From: Dietzia sp. B32
GTDB lineage: Bacteria > Actinomycetota > Actinomycetes > Mycobacteriales > Mycobacteriaceae
Assembly: GCF_024732245.1 (NCBI RefSeq)
Contig: NZ_CP093845.1
Coordinates: 2,108,001 to 2,172,000 of the forward strand
DNA: 64,000 bases
Direction of reading: 5' to 3'
A program made the position numbers and the translations under genes. Within the stretch, counting starts at the first letter, position 1. Every line of letters begins with the position of its first letter. Under the pieces are notes generated by a model that had not been told where the DNA came from, did not search any database, and worked only from the letters and a program-made list of their open reading frames with translations. Of this stretch, positions 44,926 to 53,533 are shown in pieces.

Positions 44926-46262
44926 CAGGCGAGCGCCTCCGCCCGGAGCACGAGCCGCCCCAGCTCGTCGTCGTCGCCCTCGGGTACCGCACGCAGATCA
45001 AGGAGGCACCGGCCGTCGGTCACGCGTCCCAGGACGGCGGGGCGTCCCGCGCGCAGCCTCTCGGCGACGTGCTCGGGCAGGGACACCGCGGCGCTGGGCA
45101 GGCCGACGCCCGGGGCGCCCCCGCCACCGACGGCGGCGACGGATCGGACGGCCTCCGCGTCCAGCCCCGCCGCGCGCAGCCGTGCGGCGATCCGCTCGGC
45201 ACGCTCCCGCAGTTCGGCCGGGTCGGCCTCGAGACCGGCGACGACGGGCGGACGCGGGCCGCGCAGCGTCGCCTCGAGGGCGGCCAGCGTGAGCTTGTCG
45301 ACCCGCAGCGCCCGGGCGAGCGGATGGCGGCGCAGGCGCTGCACGAGCGCGGCGTCGCCGGCCATGATCCCGGCCTGCGGGCCCCCGAGGAGCTTGTCAC
45401 CGCTGGACGTCACGAGGTCGGCGCCCGCCGCCAGCGTCGTGGTCATGTCCGGCTCATCCGGCAGCGTGGGGTGAGGTGCGAGCAGCCCCGACCCGATGTC
45501 CACCACCAGCGGCACGCCGAGCTCCCGCAGCTCGGCGGGCGGGACCGTCGAGGTGAAGCCGCTCACCACGAAGTTGGAGGGGTGGACCTTGAGGACGAAC
45601 GCCGTGGTGTCGTCGATCGCGCGGGAGTAGTCCTCGGCGTTGACCCGATTGGTGGTGCCGACCTCCCGCAACCGGGTGCCCGTGGATTCCAGCAGCTCCG
45701 GCAGGCGGAACCCGTCGCCGATCTCCACCATCTCACCGCGCGCGATGACGATCGTCCGCCCCGGCCCGCCCAGCGCGGTCGCGGCGAGCGCCAGGGCGGC
45801 CGCGCCGTTGTTCACCACGTGGACGTCTCCCGCCGTGGGCACGGCGGCCCGCAGTGCGTCGAGGGCGCCGCGTCCCCGCCTGCCCCGGCGGCCCGTCGCC
45901 AGGTCCAACTCCACGTCGTTGGTGCCCGCGGCCTCGGCGAGCGCTCGCACGGCGGCGTCCGAGAGCGGGGCCCGGCCGAGATTGGTGTGCAGCAGGACGC
46001 CGCTGGCGTTGAGGACGGGCGTCAGCGTCACGGGCGCGCTTGGCAGCGCGGCGAGCACCGCGCCGACGATCCCGTCGACCGCGAGCAGTCCCGCGCGGGC
46101 GCGGCCCTGGGCGTCGCGGATCTCGCCCTTGACGAGCTCGCGGCCCAGCCCGTCGACCGCCGCGGCGAGGCGGGGATCGCGGAGCAGGACGTCGGTGGAC
46201 GGGATGAGACGACGCGGATCGGGCGACGGCGCCCCCGACCCCTCGCGTGGCTGCTCGGTGAT
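44925..46262 (-). CDS. selA: L-seryl-tRNA(Sec) selenium transferase SelA
   Basis: A PLP enzyme that converts Ser-tRNA(Sec) to Sec-tRNA(Sec). The body has SGVLLHTNLGRAPLS, VVNNGAAA and the PLP lysine in SSGDKLLGG. The first ordinary start codon is a GTG at 46058, which would give 377 residues, but 68 upstream codons in the same frame encode the family's N-terminal domain (IPSTDVLLRDPRLAAAVDGL). These run back to an ATC at 46262, 9 bases after AGGGG, with no ATG, GTG or TTG between. The coding region is therefore drawn to 46262; use of an ATC start is inference, and a base error is the alternative. It is coupled to selB downstream and begins 38 bases after the tRNA-Sec gene. Confidence 0.88.
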   Translation of the reverse strand: MTEQPREGSGAPSPDPRRLIPSTDVLLRDPRLAAAVDGLGRELVKGEIRDAQGRARAGLLAVDGIVGAVLAALPSAPVTLTPVLNASGVLLHTNLGRAPLSDAAVRALAEAAGTNDVELDLATGRRGRRGRGALDALRAAVPTAGDVHVVNNGAAALALAATALGGPGRTIVIARGEMVEIGDGFRLPELLESTGTRLREVGTTNRVNAEDYSRAIDDTTAFVLKVHPSNFVVSGFTSTVPPAELRELGVPLVVDIGSGLLAPHPTLPDEPDMTTTLAAGADLVTSSGDKLLGGPQAGIMAGDAALVQRLRRHPLARALRVDKLTLAALEATLRGPRPPVVAGLEADPAELRERAERIAARLRAAGLDAEAVRSVAAVGGGGAPGVGLPSAAVSLPEHVAERLRAGRPAVLGRVTDGRCLLDLRAVPEGDDDELGRLVLRAEALA

Positions 46263-46300
46263 CTTCCGTTCCCCTTTTCGGATCGGTGCCGGTGAGGTTG

Positions 46301-46396
46301 TGGCGGAGGCGGACGGGAATCGAACCCGCCTGACCGAGATACTCGGCCACGTCGGTTTTGAAGACCGCGGGGACCACCAGGTGCCCGGACGCCTCC
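46301..46396 (-). tRNA. selC: tRNA-Sec (anticodon TCA)
   Basis: The minus strand encodes a 92-base tRNA body followed by discriminator G and CCA (46301-46304). The anticodon loop CTTCAAA carries TCA, which reads UGA. The acceptor arm pairs GGAGGCG with CGCCTCC, and there is a long variable arm (GTGGCCGAGTATCTCGGTCA) and the T-loop TTCGATT. The extended acceptor and variable arms are features of selenocysteine tRNA. It lies just upstream of selA on the same strand, in line with a selC-selA-selB transcript, and is divergent from selD. Confidence 0.95.
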
Positions 46397-46467
46397 CTGC
46401 CCCACGAGACTAGGCGGTGTTCCCCGGCCGCGCCCACCGAACGGCGCCGCGTCGTTAGGGTCGGACC

Positions 46468-47478
46468 ATGGCCACCGAACCCATCTCGCCCGTCGCCCGG
46501 CTCACCTCCTACGCCCACGGTGGCGGGTGCGCCTGCAAGATCCCGCCCGGTGCACTGGAGAACGTGGTCGCGGACCTCATCGGGGCGCCGGTCCGCGATC
46601 CCGCCGCGGAGCTCATCGTGGGTCTCGACGACGGCGACGACGCGGCGGCGGTACGGATCGCCGGCGGCCGGGCCATCATCAGCACGGCCGACTTCTTCAC
46701 CCCGGTGGTCGACGACCCGAACGACTGGGGGCGCATCGCCGCGGCCAACGCGCTCTCGGACGTGTACGCGATGGGCGGGACGCCGATCATGGCGATCAAC
46801 CTGCTGTGCTGGCCGATGGACGTCCTGCCGTACGAGATGGCCGGGCAGGTGCTGCGCGGTGCGCAGGAGGTGGCCGGCGCCGCCGGCTGTCACGTGGCCG
46901 GCGGACACAGTGTCGACGACCCCGAGCCCAAGTACGGCATGGCCGTCACCGGCGTGGCGGACCCCGACCGGCTTCTGCGCAACGACGCGGGCCGGGCCGG
47001 GGTGCCGTTGTCGCTCACCAAGCCACTGGGGATCGGGATGCTCAACTGTCGGCACAAGAACACCGGCGAGGTGAGCCGAGAGGCGGTCGAGACGATGACC
47101 CGACTCAACGACGTCGCCTCCCGGGACGCCCTGGCCGCCGGGGTCGAGTGCGCCACAGACGTCACCGGGTTCGGACTGCTCGGTCACCTGTACAAGATGG
47201 CCCGGGCCAGCGGCGTCTCCGCGGTGATCGATGCTGCCGCCGTTCCCTACCTCGAGGGTGCGCGGCAGGCGCTCGCCGACGGCTTCGTCAGCGGCGGGAC
47301 CCGACGCAACCTCGACTGGGTGCGTCCGCACCTCGCATCCGGGGTCGACGAGGGCGAGCTGCTCCTGCTCGCCGACGCCCAGACCTCCGGCGGGCTACTC
47401 GTGGCCGGGGAGATCCCGGGGGGCACCGTGATCGGCGAACTCGTGCCCGCCGGCGACGCGGCCATCACCGTGCGCTGA
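46468..47478 (+). CDS. selD: Selenide, water dikinase (selenophosphate synthetase)
   Basis: A 336-residue AIR synthase-family enzyme that makes selenophosphate from selenide and ATP for SelA. The catalytic site is GGGCACKIPP near residues 18-27, with Cys (not Sec) at the key position and the essential lysine two residues after the second cysteine. Conserved AANALSDVYAMGG and CHVAGGHSVDDPEPKYG motifs follow. It is transcribed away from the tRNA-Sec gene, 71 bases apart. Confidence 0.95.
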   Translation: MATEPISPVARLTSYAHGGGCACKIPPGALENVVADLIGAPVRDPAAELIVGLDDGDDAAAVRIAGGRAIISTADFFTPVVDDPNDWGRIAAANALSDVYAMGGTPIMAINLLCWPMDVLPYEMAGQVLRGAQEVAGAAGCHVAGGHSVDDPEPKYGMAVTGVADPDRLLRNDAGRAGVPLSLTKPLGIGMLNCRHKNTGEVSREAVETMTRLNDVASRDALAAGVECATDVTGFGLLGHLYKMARASGVSAVIDAAAVPYLEGARQALADGFVSGGTRRNLDWVRPHLASGVDEGELLLLADAQTSGGLLVAGEIPGGTVIGELVPAGDAAITVR

Positions 47479-47808
47479 CGGGGCCGGCGGGCGCTGACGG
47501 GCGCTAACGGGCGCAGGCGGGCGGGTACCGGAAGGCGCCGACGGGGCTGCCGGACGGAGTGCGTCCGCGGTGCCACAACGGCATCGACGTGCGGGGTATC
47601 GACGTGCGGGGTCACCGACTTGCGCGCCGGGAATGGACCATTCACGGCACGCACCCCCGCCCGGAACGGGCATTCAGGACGCGTAAGCCGAAGAGCGCGC
47701 GGACCGGTCAGCACCTGCGCGGGTCCGACACGGCGCGGCCCGGTCGAGGCGCCGCCCGCCGTCCGCAGTCGGCGGGCACCGGCGCCCGCCGACCCGCGCC
47801 CCTCCGGC
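47479..47808. other. Gene-free stretch between selD and the M20 hydrolase gene
   Basis: No supported coding region. It holds a degenerate 10-bp array (GGGCGCTGAC, GGGCGCTAAC, GGGCGCAGGC near 47486-47520), an exact 15-bp tandem duplication (ATCGACGTGCGGGGT at 47583-47597 and 47598-47612), and a strong hairpin at 47768-47793. Confidence 0.6.
47768..47793 (-). terminator. Stem-loop after the M20 hydrolase gene
   Basis: GTCGGCGGGC and GCCCGCCGAC form a perfect 10-bp stem with a 6-base loop, 15 bases past the hydrolase stop on the minus strand. It lacks a T-run, as many actinobacterial terminators do, and is a likely end for the ligase-peptidase operon. Confidence 0.55.
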
Positions 47809-48996
47809 TCAGGCGCTGCGGTCGAGGCGGGCGAACGCGTCGAAGATGCGGGCACCGTGGGCCAGCGCGCGCTCGTCGAGTACGAACCCCGGGTGGTGCA
47901 GGTCGGTCTCCTCGGACTCTCCGTCCCACACGCCCAACCGCAGGTAGACGCCGGGGATCTCCTCGGTGTACCAGGCGAAGTCCTCGCCGCCGCTGGACTG
48001 CTCGGCGGTGCCCACCCCGTCCGGTCCGAGCACGGATTCGACCGCCTTCGCGGCGAGATCGGCGCACTCGTCGTCGTTCACCACGGGCGGCACACCCTGG
48101 ATGTACTCGACCTCGGTGCGCGCCCCGTACAGGGCGCCGATCCGCTCGACGGTCTCGCGCACCAGCGGCTCGACGGTCGCCCACACGTCCCGGTCCGCGC
48201 TGCGCAGCGTTCCCCAGATCTCGCCCGAGTCGGGGATGACGTTGGGCGCGGACCCGCCGGCCTTGATCGAGGCCCACGTGAGCACGGTGCCCGACCGCGG
48301 GTCGATCCGCCGGTCGATCACGCCCGTGACGCCCGTGACGATCTGGGCGAGGGTGAAGACGGTGTCCTGGGTCTCGTGCGGACGCGCGGTGTGCCCGCCC
48401 GCCGACCGGACGGTGATGCCGATCTTGGCGTTGGAGGACGTGATGGCCCCGCCGGTCACACCCACCTCGCCGACCCGGCGGTGCGGGTCGCAGTGCAGAG
48501 CGAGGATGCGGTCGACCCCCTTGACCACGCCCTCCTCGACGCAGTCCTTGGCGCCGCCGGGCATCGTCTCCTCGGCGGGCTGGAAGATCAGCCGTACCGG
48601 GCGGGGCGGGGGGTCGGCGACCAGCATCTCGGCGGCGCCCAGCAGCATCGCGGTGTGGCCGTCGTGCCCGCAGGAGTGGCTGACGCCCTCGACCTCGGAG
48701 GAGAAGGACTCGCCGGACTCCTCGCTCATGGCCAGCGCGTCGATGTCCGCGCGCAGCGCCACCACGTCGGTCGACGTGGCCCCGTCGGCAGCGGCGATGT
48801 CGCACCACAGCCCGGTTCCCACCTCGAACCGCTCGGGCTCGAGCCCCATCGACCGGAGCTGCGACTCGATGTACCCGGTCGTCTCCCGCTCCTCGTAGGA
48901 CAGCTCGGGGTGGGCGTGGATGTGCCGCCGCCACTGCACGAGCCTGCCCTCGAACCCGGCCGGGTCGGGGGTCTCATTCTTCTTGCGTCCGAACAT
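47809..48996 (-). CDS. M20-family metallo-amidohydrolase
   Basis: A 395-residue enzyme of the M20D subgroup (hippurate, indole-acetyl-amino-acid and N-acyl-amino-acid hydrolases). The metal-binding motifs HIHAHPELSYEE and SCGHDGHTAMLLGAAEML are clear, as is the dimerisation domain in the middle. It hydrolyses amide bonds of N-acyl amino acids or small peptides; its substrate is unknown. Its start overlaps the S9 peptidase end by 23 bases, and it closes a run of genes for carboxylate-amine ligases and peptidases. Confidence 0.9.
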   Translation of the reverse strand: MFGRKKNETPDPAGFEGRLVQWRRHIHAHPELSYEERETTGYIESQLRSMGLEPERFEVGTGLWCDIAAADGATSTDVVALRADIDALAMSEESGESFSSEVEGVSHSCGHDGHTAMLLGAAEMLVADPPPRPVRLIFQPAEETMPGGAKDCVEEGVVKGVDRILALHCDPHRRVGEVGVTGGAITSSNAKIGITVRSAGGHTARPHETQDTVFTLAQIVTGVTGVIDRRIDPRSGTVLTWASIKAGGSAPNVIPDSGEIWGTLRSADRDVWATVEPLVRETVERIGALYGARTEVEYIQGVPPVVNDDECADLAAKAVESVLGPDGVGTAEQSSGGEDFAWYTEEIPGVYLRLGVWDGESEETDLHHPGFVLDERALAHGARIFDAFARLDRSA

Positions 48997-50863
48997 CGAA
49001 CACCTCCTGGCAGAACTGGACCACCCGGTCGCCGAGAAGCTGCCGGTTGGCCAATTTCACGAATTCATGACCTTCGTCCTCGAACAGCAGGACGTCCACC
49101 GGTACGCCACTCCGGCGCAGGAACTCCACGGCCTGATCGGTCTCGCTGAGCGGCACATTGGTGTCGTGCGCGCCGTGGACGAAGAGCATCGGGACGTCCA
49201 CATGGTGGTAGCGCCGCAGGGGCGAGGCCTCCCGCAGGAGTTCCCGTTCCTGGAGCGGGTTGCCGTACTTGGGGTAGGCGGCCGCGGCGATCCACGGCTC
49301 CGTGGTGCGGTAGAAGGTCTGCAGGTCGCTCATGCCGCACGCGGCGATCCCGCCGCACCACCTCCCGGGATGACGGACCAGGGTGGCGTTGACCAGGTAG
49401 CCGCCGTAGGAGCGGCCCGAGACCACCGCCCGACCGGGGTCGGCGATGCCCTCGTCGATCAGGTGCAGCAGGGCGTCCTCGACGTCGTCGATCGCCGAGA
49501 ACCGCCCGTAGCGGTCGTCGGCGTGACTGTAGAAGCGCCCCGCGCCGGTGGAGCCGCGCACGTTGGGCAGGAAATAGTTCACGCCGATGTCGAGGTAGCG
49601 GCGGGCGATGTCGTTGTACCCGGGGCGCGACTGCCCCTCGGGGCCGCCGTGGAGGTGGACCACGGTCGGGCCCGGTTCGTCGCCGATGTCGGGCCGGTAG
49701 AGCCAGCCGCTGAGCTGGAGCCCGTCACGGGCGGGGAACTCGACCAGTGTCGGCGCAGGATCGGGCTGCTCGGGCGGCCGCCCGGTCCACCTGCGGTTGT
49801 CCACGTCGTACATCACGGTGCGGGGAGGTTGGTCGAGGCTCTGGACGGTGAGCGCGAGCAACCGGCCGTCGGCGGTGAGCGTCGGGGACGACACCACGAC
49901 CTCGGGCAGCGGCGGCCGGACGATGACACGGGGGCGTTCCGGCCGCAGGTCGAGGACCTCGATCTCCGACAGGCCGCCGCGCACGTTCCACAACAGGACC
50001 GCGGTCGAGCGGTCCAGGCTCACCTCGACCTTGTCGAGATCGGCGTCCGTGCGGAACGCCACCGGCCAGGACTCGGTGGAGTCCTCGTCCGCCTCGACCG
50101 CGAGCAGGCCCATCCGGTCGGCCGAGTGGTCGCTGCGCACGATCATCCGCATGGGGCGGTCGGCGTCCCCGGCGTCGAGGATGACCCCCGCGTCGGTGGT
50201 GGAGCCGGTGTCGACGGGCAGCAGGGGCCACCACCGGCCGTCGGGGACGATGCGCAGCAGCTCGCGGTTCCCGCGAGCGCCCACCCTGAACAGCGCGGCA
50301 CCGTCCCACGCGTGGACCAGTGCGCCGCCCATCCGGCGGTCGACCACGGTGCTCTCCCCGGTCTCCGGGTCCACGAGTCGGCCCTCGGCCAGGCCCTCGG
50401 AGTCGAAGGCCGTCACCGCGAGCAGGTCGCCGTCCCACCCGACGATCTGCACGGTGGCGTCGCTCGAGGTGTCGACGGGATAGACGGCGTGATCCTCGGG
50501 GTCGGTGGTGACCAGCCAGATCCGTTCGCGTTCACCGCCGTCCGGAGCGACCTCGCAGGCCAGCCACCTGCCGTTGGGCGAGTACGCGACGCGGCGCACC
50601 GGACCGTCGACGGGCAGGACCACGTCGCGTTCCGGCCCGGCACCGTCCAGCCCGCCCGGTCCGAGCGGCCGTTGGACGGCGCGCGGGTAGCCGGAGCGCT
50701 CGGTGACCACGCATGCCAGCATCGACCCGTCGGGCGACAGGTTGGGGGAGGTGGTGTGGCGGATCTTGGTGGGGCCCCCGGCGGCGTCGTCGGGAGGACC
50801 CGCGATGTCCCGGGACTCCGCCTCCTCGGTGACCTCGACTTCGACCTCGGTGGTGTCACGCAC
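48974..50863 (-). CDS. S9-family prolyl-oligopeptidase-like serine peptidase
   Basis: A 629-residue peptidase with an N-terminal beta-propeller (residues about 30-360) and a C-terminal alpha/beta-hydrolase domain. The catalytic serine is in GRSYGGY, the aspartate is in HGAHDTN, and a histidine in DEGHEF completes the triad. Such enzymes release short peptides or acyl-amino acids and cannot attack folded proteins. There is no signal peptide. The GTG at 50863 overlaps the stop of the ligase gene upstream by 8 bases; a GTG at 50896 would add an unlikely extension. Clustered with two ligase genes and an amidohydrolase, it may process their product. Confidence 0.87.
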   Translation of the reverse strand: MRDTTEVEVEVTEEAESRDIAGPPDDAAGGPTKIRHTTSPNLSPDGSMLACVVTERSGYPRAVQRPLGPGGLDGAGPERDVVLPVDGPVRRVAYSPNGRWLACEVAPDGGERERIWLVTTDPEDHAVYPVDTSSDATVQIVGWDGDLLAVTAFDSEGLAEGRLVDPETGESTVVDRRMGGALVHAWDGAALFRVGARGNRELLRIVPDGRWWPLLPVDTGSTTDAGVILDAGDADRPMRMIVRSDHSADRMGLLAVEADEDSTESWPVAFRTDADLDKVEVSLDRSTAVLLWNVRGGLSEIEVLDLRPERPRVIVRPPLPEVVVSSPTLTADGRLLALTVQSLDQPPRTVMYDVDNRRWTGRPPEQPDPAPTLVEFPARDGLQLSGWLYRPDIGDEPGPTVVHLHGGPEGQSRPGYNDIARRYLDIGVNYFLPNVRGSTGAGRFYSHADDRYGRFSAIDDVEDALLHLIDEGIADPGRAVVSGRSYGGYLVNATLVRHPGRWCGGIAACGMSDLQTFYRTTEPWIAAAAYPKYGNPLQERELLREASPLRRYHHVDVPMLFVHGAHDTNVPLSETDQAVEFLRRSGVPVDVLLFEDEGHEFVKLANRQLLGDRVVQFCQEVFDVRTQEE

Positions 50864-53465
50864 GGTGAATCCAGGTGTCCTTTCCGCCGCCCCCACTCGA
50901 GGCGTTGACGACCATGGTGCCCGCCGGGGCCACGCGCGTCAGTGCGACGGGCGGTGCAGAGGCGAGGATCTCTCCCCCATCGCCGTGCCGCAGCATGACG
51001 AACGCCCGCATGTCGACGTGTCGACGCTGCAGCTCGCGGCCGTCGAAGGTCGGCAGCGTGGACAGAGGCTGCACCTCCTGCGCGACGAACCGGTCGCCGT
51101 GGCGGCGCAGTTCGTCCCGGCGCTCGTCGAGCTCGCGGGGCGAGCACTCCGGACCCACGGTGATGTCCGACCCGCCGTATCCGTCGATCGGCTTGACCAC
51201 CAACTCGCCCAGCCGGTCCAGGACCTCCCGGCGCTGGTCCGGGTCGGCGCAGAGGTAGGTGTCGACCTGGCCGATGAGGGGCTTCTCGCCGAGGTAGAAG
51301 TCGATGATCTTCGGGACCAACGCGTAGATCGCCTTGTCGTCGGCCGCGCCGTTGCCCGGCGCGTTGACCACGGCGACACCGTGTTCCGCCATCGCCCCCA
51401 GCAGGCCGCTGCGTAGCGCGGTGCCGTCGGCCCCCGTGGAGGACAGCAGCATCTCCTCGTCCATACGGACGTAGAGCACGTCGATCCTCTGACGCTCCCC
51501 ACCCTCGACCCGCCACAGTCCGGAGTCCTCGCACACCAGGTCCGAGGGGGTCACCAGGATCCCACCGACCGCCTCGGTGACGCTGTTGAGGTCGAACGCC
51601 TCGAGCTCGTCCTCGGCGATCACCACGGCGATCGTCGGATCGTCGACGCCCTCGGGCGCAGCCGCCCGTAGGGTGTCGGTCAGCATGGCGAGGGCGTCGC
51701 GGGGGTCGTGGACCTCCGAGCGCGCGCCGAATTCGGGGTAGCCCTCCGCGATGCGGTCGCGCAGGGCGACCGCCATCGCCATTCCCCCGGGCATCCGGAG
51801 GTTGTCCTCGAGCACGATCCACTCGCCCGGTGCCGTGGAGACCAGGTCCACGCCGCACACCGGCGCGTGCAGGACGCCCTCGGGGACCGCGCGCCCGGTG
51901 GGCCGGAACCCGGGGGCCCGCTGGAGCGCCTCGGCGGGGACCACGCCGGCCCGGCTGATCTCCCCCGCCCCGTAGATGTCGCGCAGGAACATCTCCATCG
52001 CGCGGGCACGCTGCTCGATGCCCGCGGAGATCCGCGCCCACTGGTCGGCCGGGACGATCCGTGGGACGGAGTCCAGCGGGAAGACCTGCGGTTCGTCCTT
52101 GCCGTACACCTTGAGCGTGATGCCCATGGAGCGCAGGGTGTCGTCCACCTGCGCCTTGCGCTCGCACAGGACGTCGGGGCCCAGGTCGGACACGGCCTTG
52201 AGCACGTCCACGTACTCGGGCCGCGGGGAGCCGTCCTCGGCGATCGCCTCGTCGTGCACCTCCTCGGTCACCGCCTCGCCGAGCGGCGAATAGGCGGCGA
52301 GCATGCTCCGCATCCCCCGGTCGTCGCTGATCTCCCGGGGTCGGATCCGCCCGACGGTCTCCGCGAACAGGACGGCGATCACGTCGCTGCGGCGCCCCCG
52401 TCGGCGGTGCGCCGCGCGCTGGCGGGTCGCCGAGGTCGCGGCGCCGCGGACCCCGTCGAGCAACTCCAGCACCAGGTCGAGTTCGCCTCCGGCCCGGAGG
52501 TGGTCGACGTGGTCGTCGACCAGTCCGGTGAGCACCTCGGTGGCGGGCCGGGGACGCCCGGTGGCCACGTCCACCAGGTCGCCCTCCAGTCCGGAGCGGG
52601 CGGCGCGCCAGAACGCCGCCGCAAGGACGGCGTCGGAGGGACCGTCCCACCGGTCGGATCCCGGGTCGTGCTCCGCGTCCCGTGCGGCGAGGACGCGGTC
52701 GACCGCCGCGCGGAACAGGGCGGCGACGACGACGAGGGTGTCGACGGTGCTACAGGAGTCGCAGGCCACGAGTTCGATTCCGTCCCCGTCCCGGGCGGGG
52801 CGGACGTCGACCGCGATGGACTCCCGTCCCGCGACCACGCCGGTGGCGATGATCTCGTCCTCACAGGCGAGCGCCTCGGCGGCGGTGTCGGCGGCGTACG
52901 CGGGCACGTGTGCGGGTGACCACTGACTCTCGAAGTAGCGGGTGGAGGCGTAACCGGAATCGGTGCCGTCGGCCCAGTAGGGAGAACTCGCCGACAGTGC
53001 CAGCAGCACCGGTGCGAGGGCGGCGACCCGGCGGGCCGCGTACTGGGCCTCGTCTGCATCGGCAGTCTCGACCACCACGCGGAAGCCGGCCGAGGCGCGG
53101 GTCTGGGACTCGCGGCCCGGCGCGGGGTGGGGGTCCTGCGGCGCGGGTTCGAACTCCACGCCGGGCGAGGCCAGGGACCCGGCCGCGACCACCCCGGTCC
53201 GCAGCCCGTTGGCCGCCTCGGCCAGTCGGGCCCGGTTCCGGCGGAGGGCATCGCCCAGGTCGCCGATCCCGGTGTGGGCGCCCGCGTCCGCGACCACGAC
53301 CGCCCCGTGTTGCTCCGGCCGGACGTGGCCCTCCTGCCCCTGCTGCCCCGTGTCGCCGAGAGCGGCGAGCACGTCCGCGGCCCGCCGAACCGGTCGCCGG
53401 CTCCTCGTGTCGACGAGGTGGAGTTCCTCTTCGACTCTGATCCATCGCTGTGCGTCGGTCATCAT
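50856..53465 (-). CDS. GCS2-like carboxylate-amine ligase fused to a circularly permuted ATP-grasp domain
   Basis: An 869-residue fusion. Residues about 5-370 resemble glutamate-cysteine ligase family 2/YbdK-type ligases (VEEELHLVD, GYASTRYFESQW, RAARSGLEGDLVD). Residues about 400-865 match circularly permuted type 2 ATP-grasp proteins (DUF404/DUF407): FPLDSVPRIV, VCGVDLV, LEDNLRMPGGMAM, VVKPIDGYGG and a C-terminal NASSGGGGKDTW. Each half could join a carboxylate to an amine using ATP, so the protein may extend a small peptide. The ATG at 53465 is chosen by comparison with the paralog next door. Its stop overlaps the S9 peptidase start. Function unknown. Confidence 0.85.
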   Translation of the reverse strand: MMTDAQRWIRVEEELHLVDTRSRRPVRRAADVLAALGDTGQQGQEGHVRPEQHGAVVVADAGAHTGIGDLGDALRRNRARLAEAANGLRTGVVAAGSLASPGVEFEPAPQDPHPAPGRESQTRASAGFRVVVETADADEAQYAARRVAALAPVLLALSASSPYWADGTDSGYASTRYFESQWSPAHVPAYAADTAAEALACEDEIIATGVVAGRESIAVDVRPARDGDGIELVACDSCSTVDTLVVVAALFRAAVDRVLAARDAEHDPGSDRWDGPSDAVLAAAFWRAARSGLEGDLVDVATGRPRPATEVLTGLVDDHVDHLRAGGELDLVLELLDGVRGAATSATRQRAAHRRRGRRSDVIAVLFAETVGRIRPREISDDRGMRSMLAAYSPLGEAVTEEVHDEAIAEDGSPRPEYVDVLKAVSDLGPDVLCERKAQVDDTLRSMGITLKVYGKDEPQVFPLDSVPRIVPADQWARISAGIEQRARAMEMFLRDIYGAGEISRAGVVPAEALQRAPGFRPTGRAVPEGVLHAPVCGVDLVSTAPGEWIVLEDNLRMPGGMAMAVALRDRIAEGYPEFGARSEVHDPRDALAMLTDTLRAAAPEGVDDPTIAVVIAEDELEAFDLNSVTEAVGGILVTPSDLVCEDSGLWRVEGGERQRIDVLYVRMDEEMLLSSTGADGTALRSGLLGAMAEHGVAVVNAPGNGAADDKAIYALVPKIIDFYLGEKPLIGQVDTYLCADPDQRREVLDRLGELVVKPIDGYGGSDITVGPECSPRELDERRDELRRHGDRFVAQEVQPLSTLPTFDGRELQRRHVDMRAFVMLRHGDGGEILASAPPVALTRVAPAGTMVVNASSGGGGKDTWIHRA

Positions 53466-53533
53466 TCCCACGCTAAGGGAACCCGGACGTGCCCGCACCC
53501 GCAGCCGCGCCACTCCGCGGAACGGGCCCGGAC

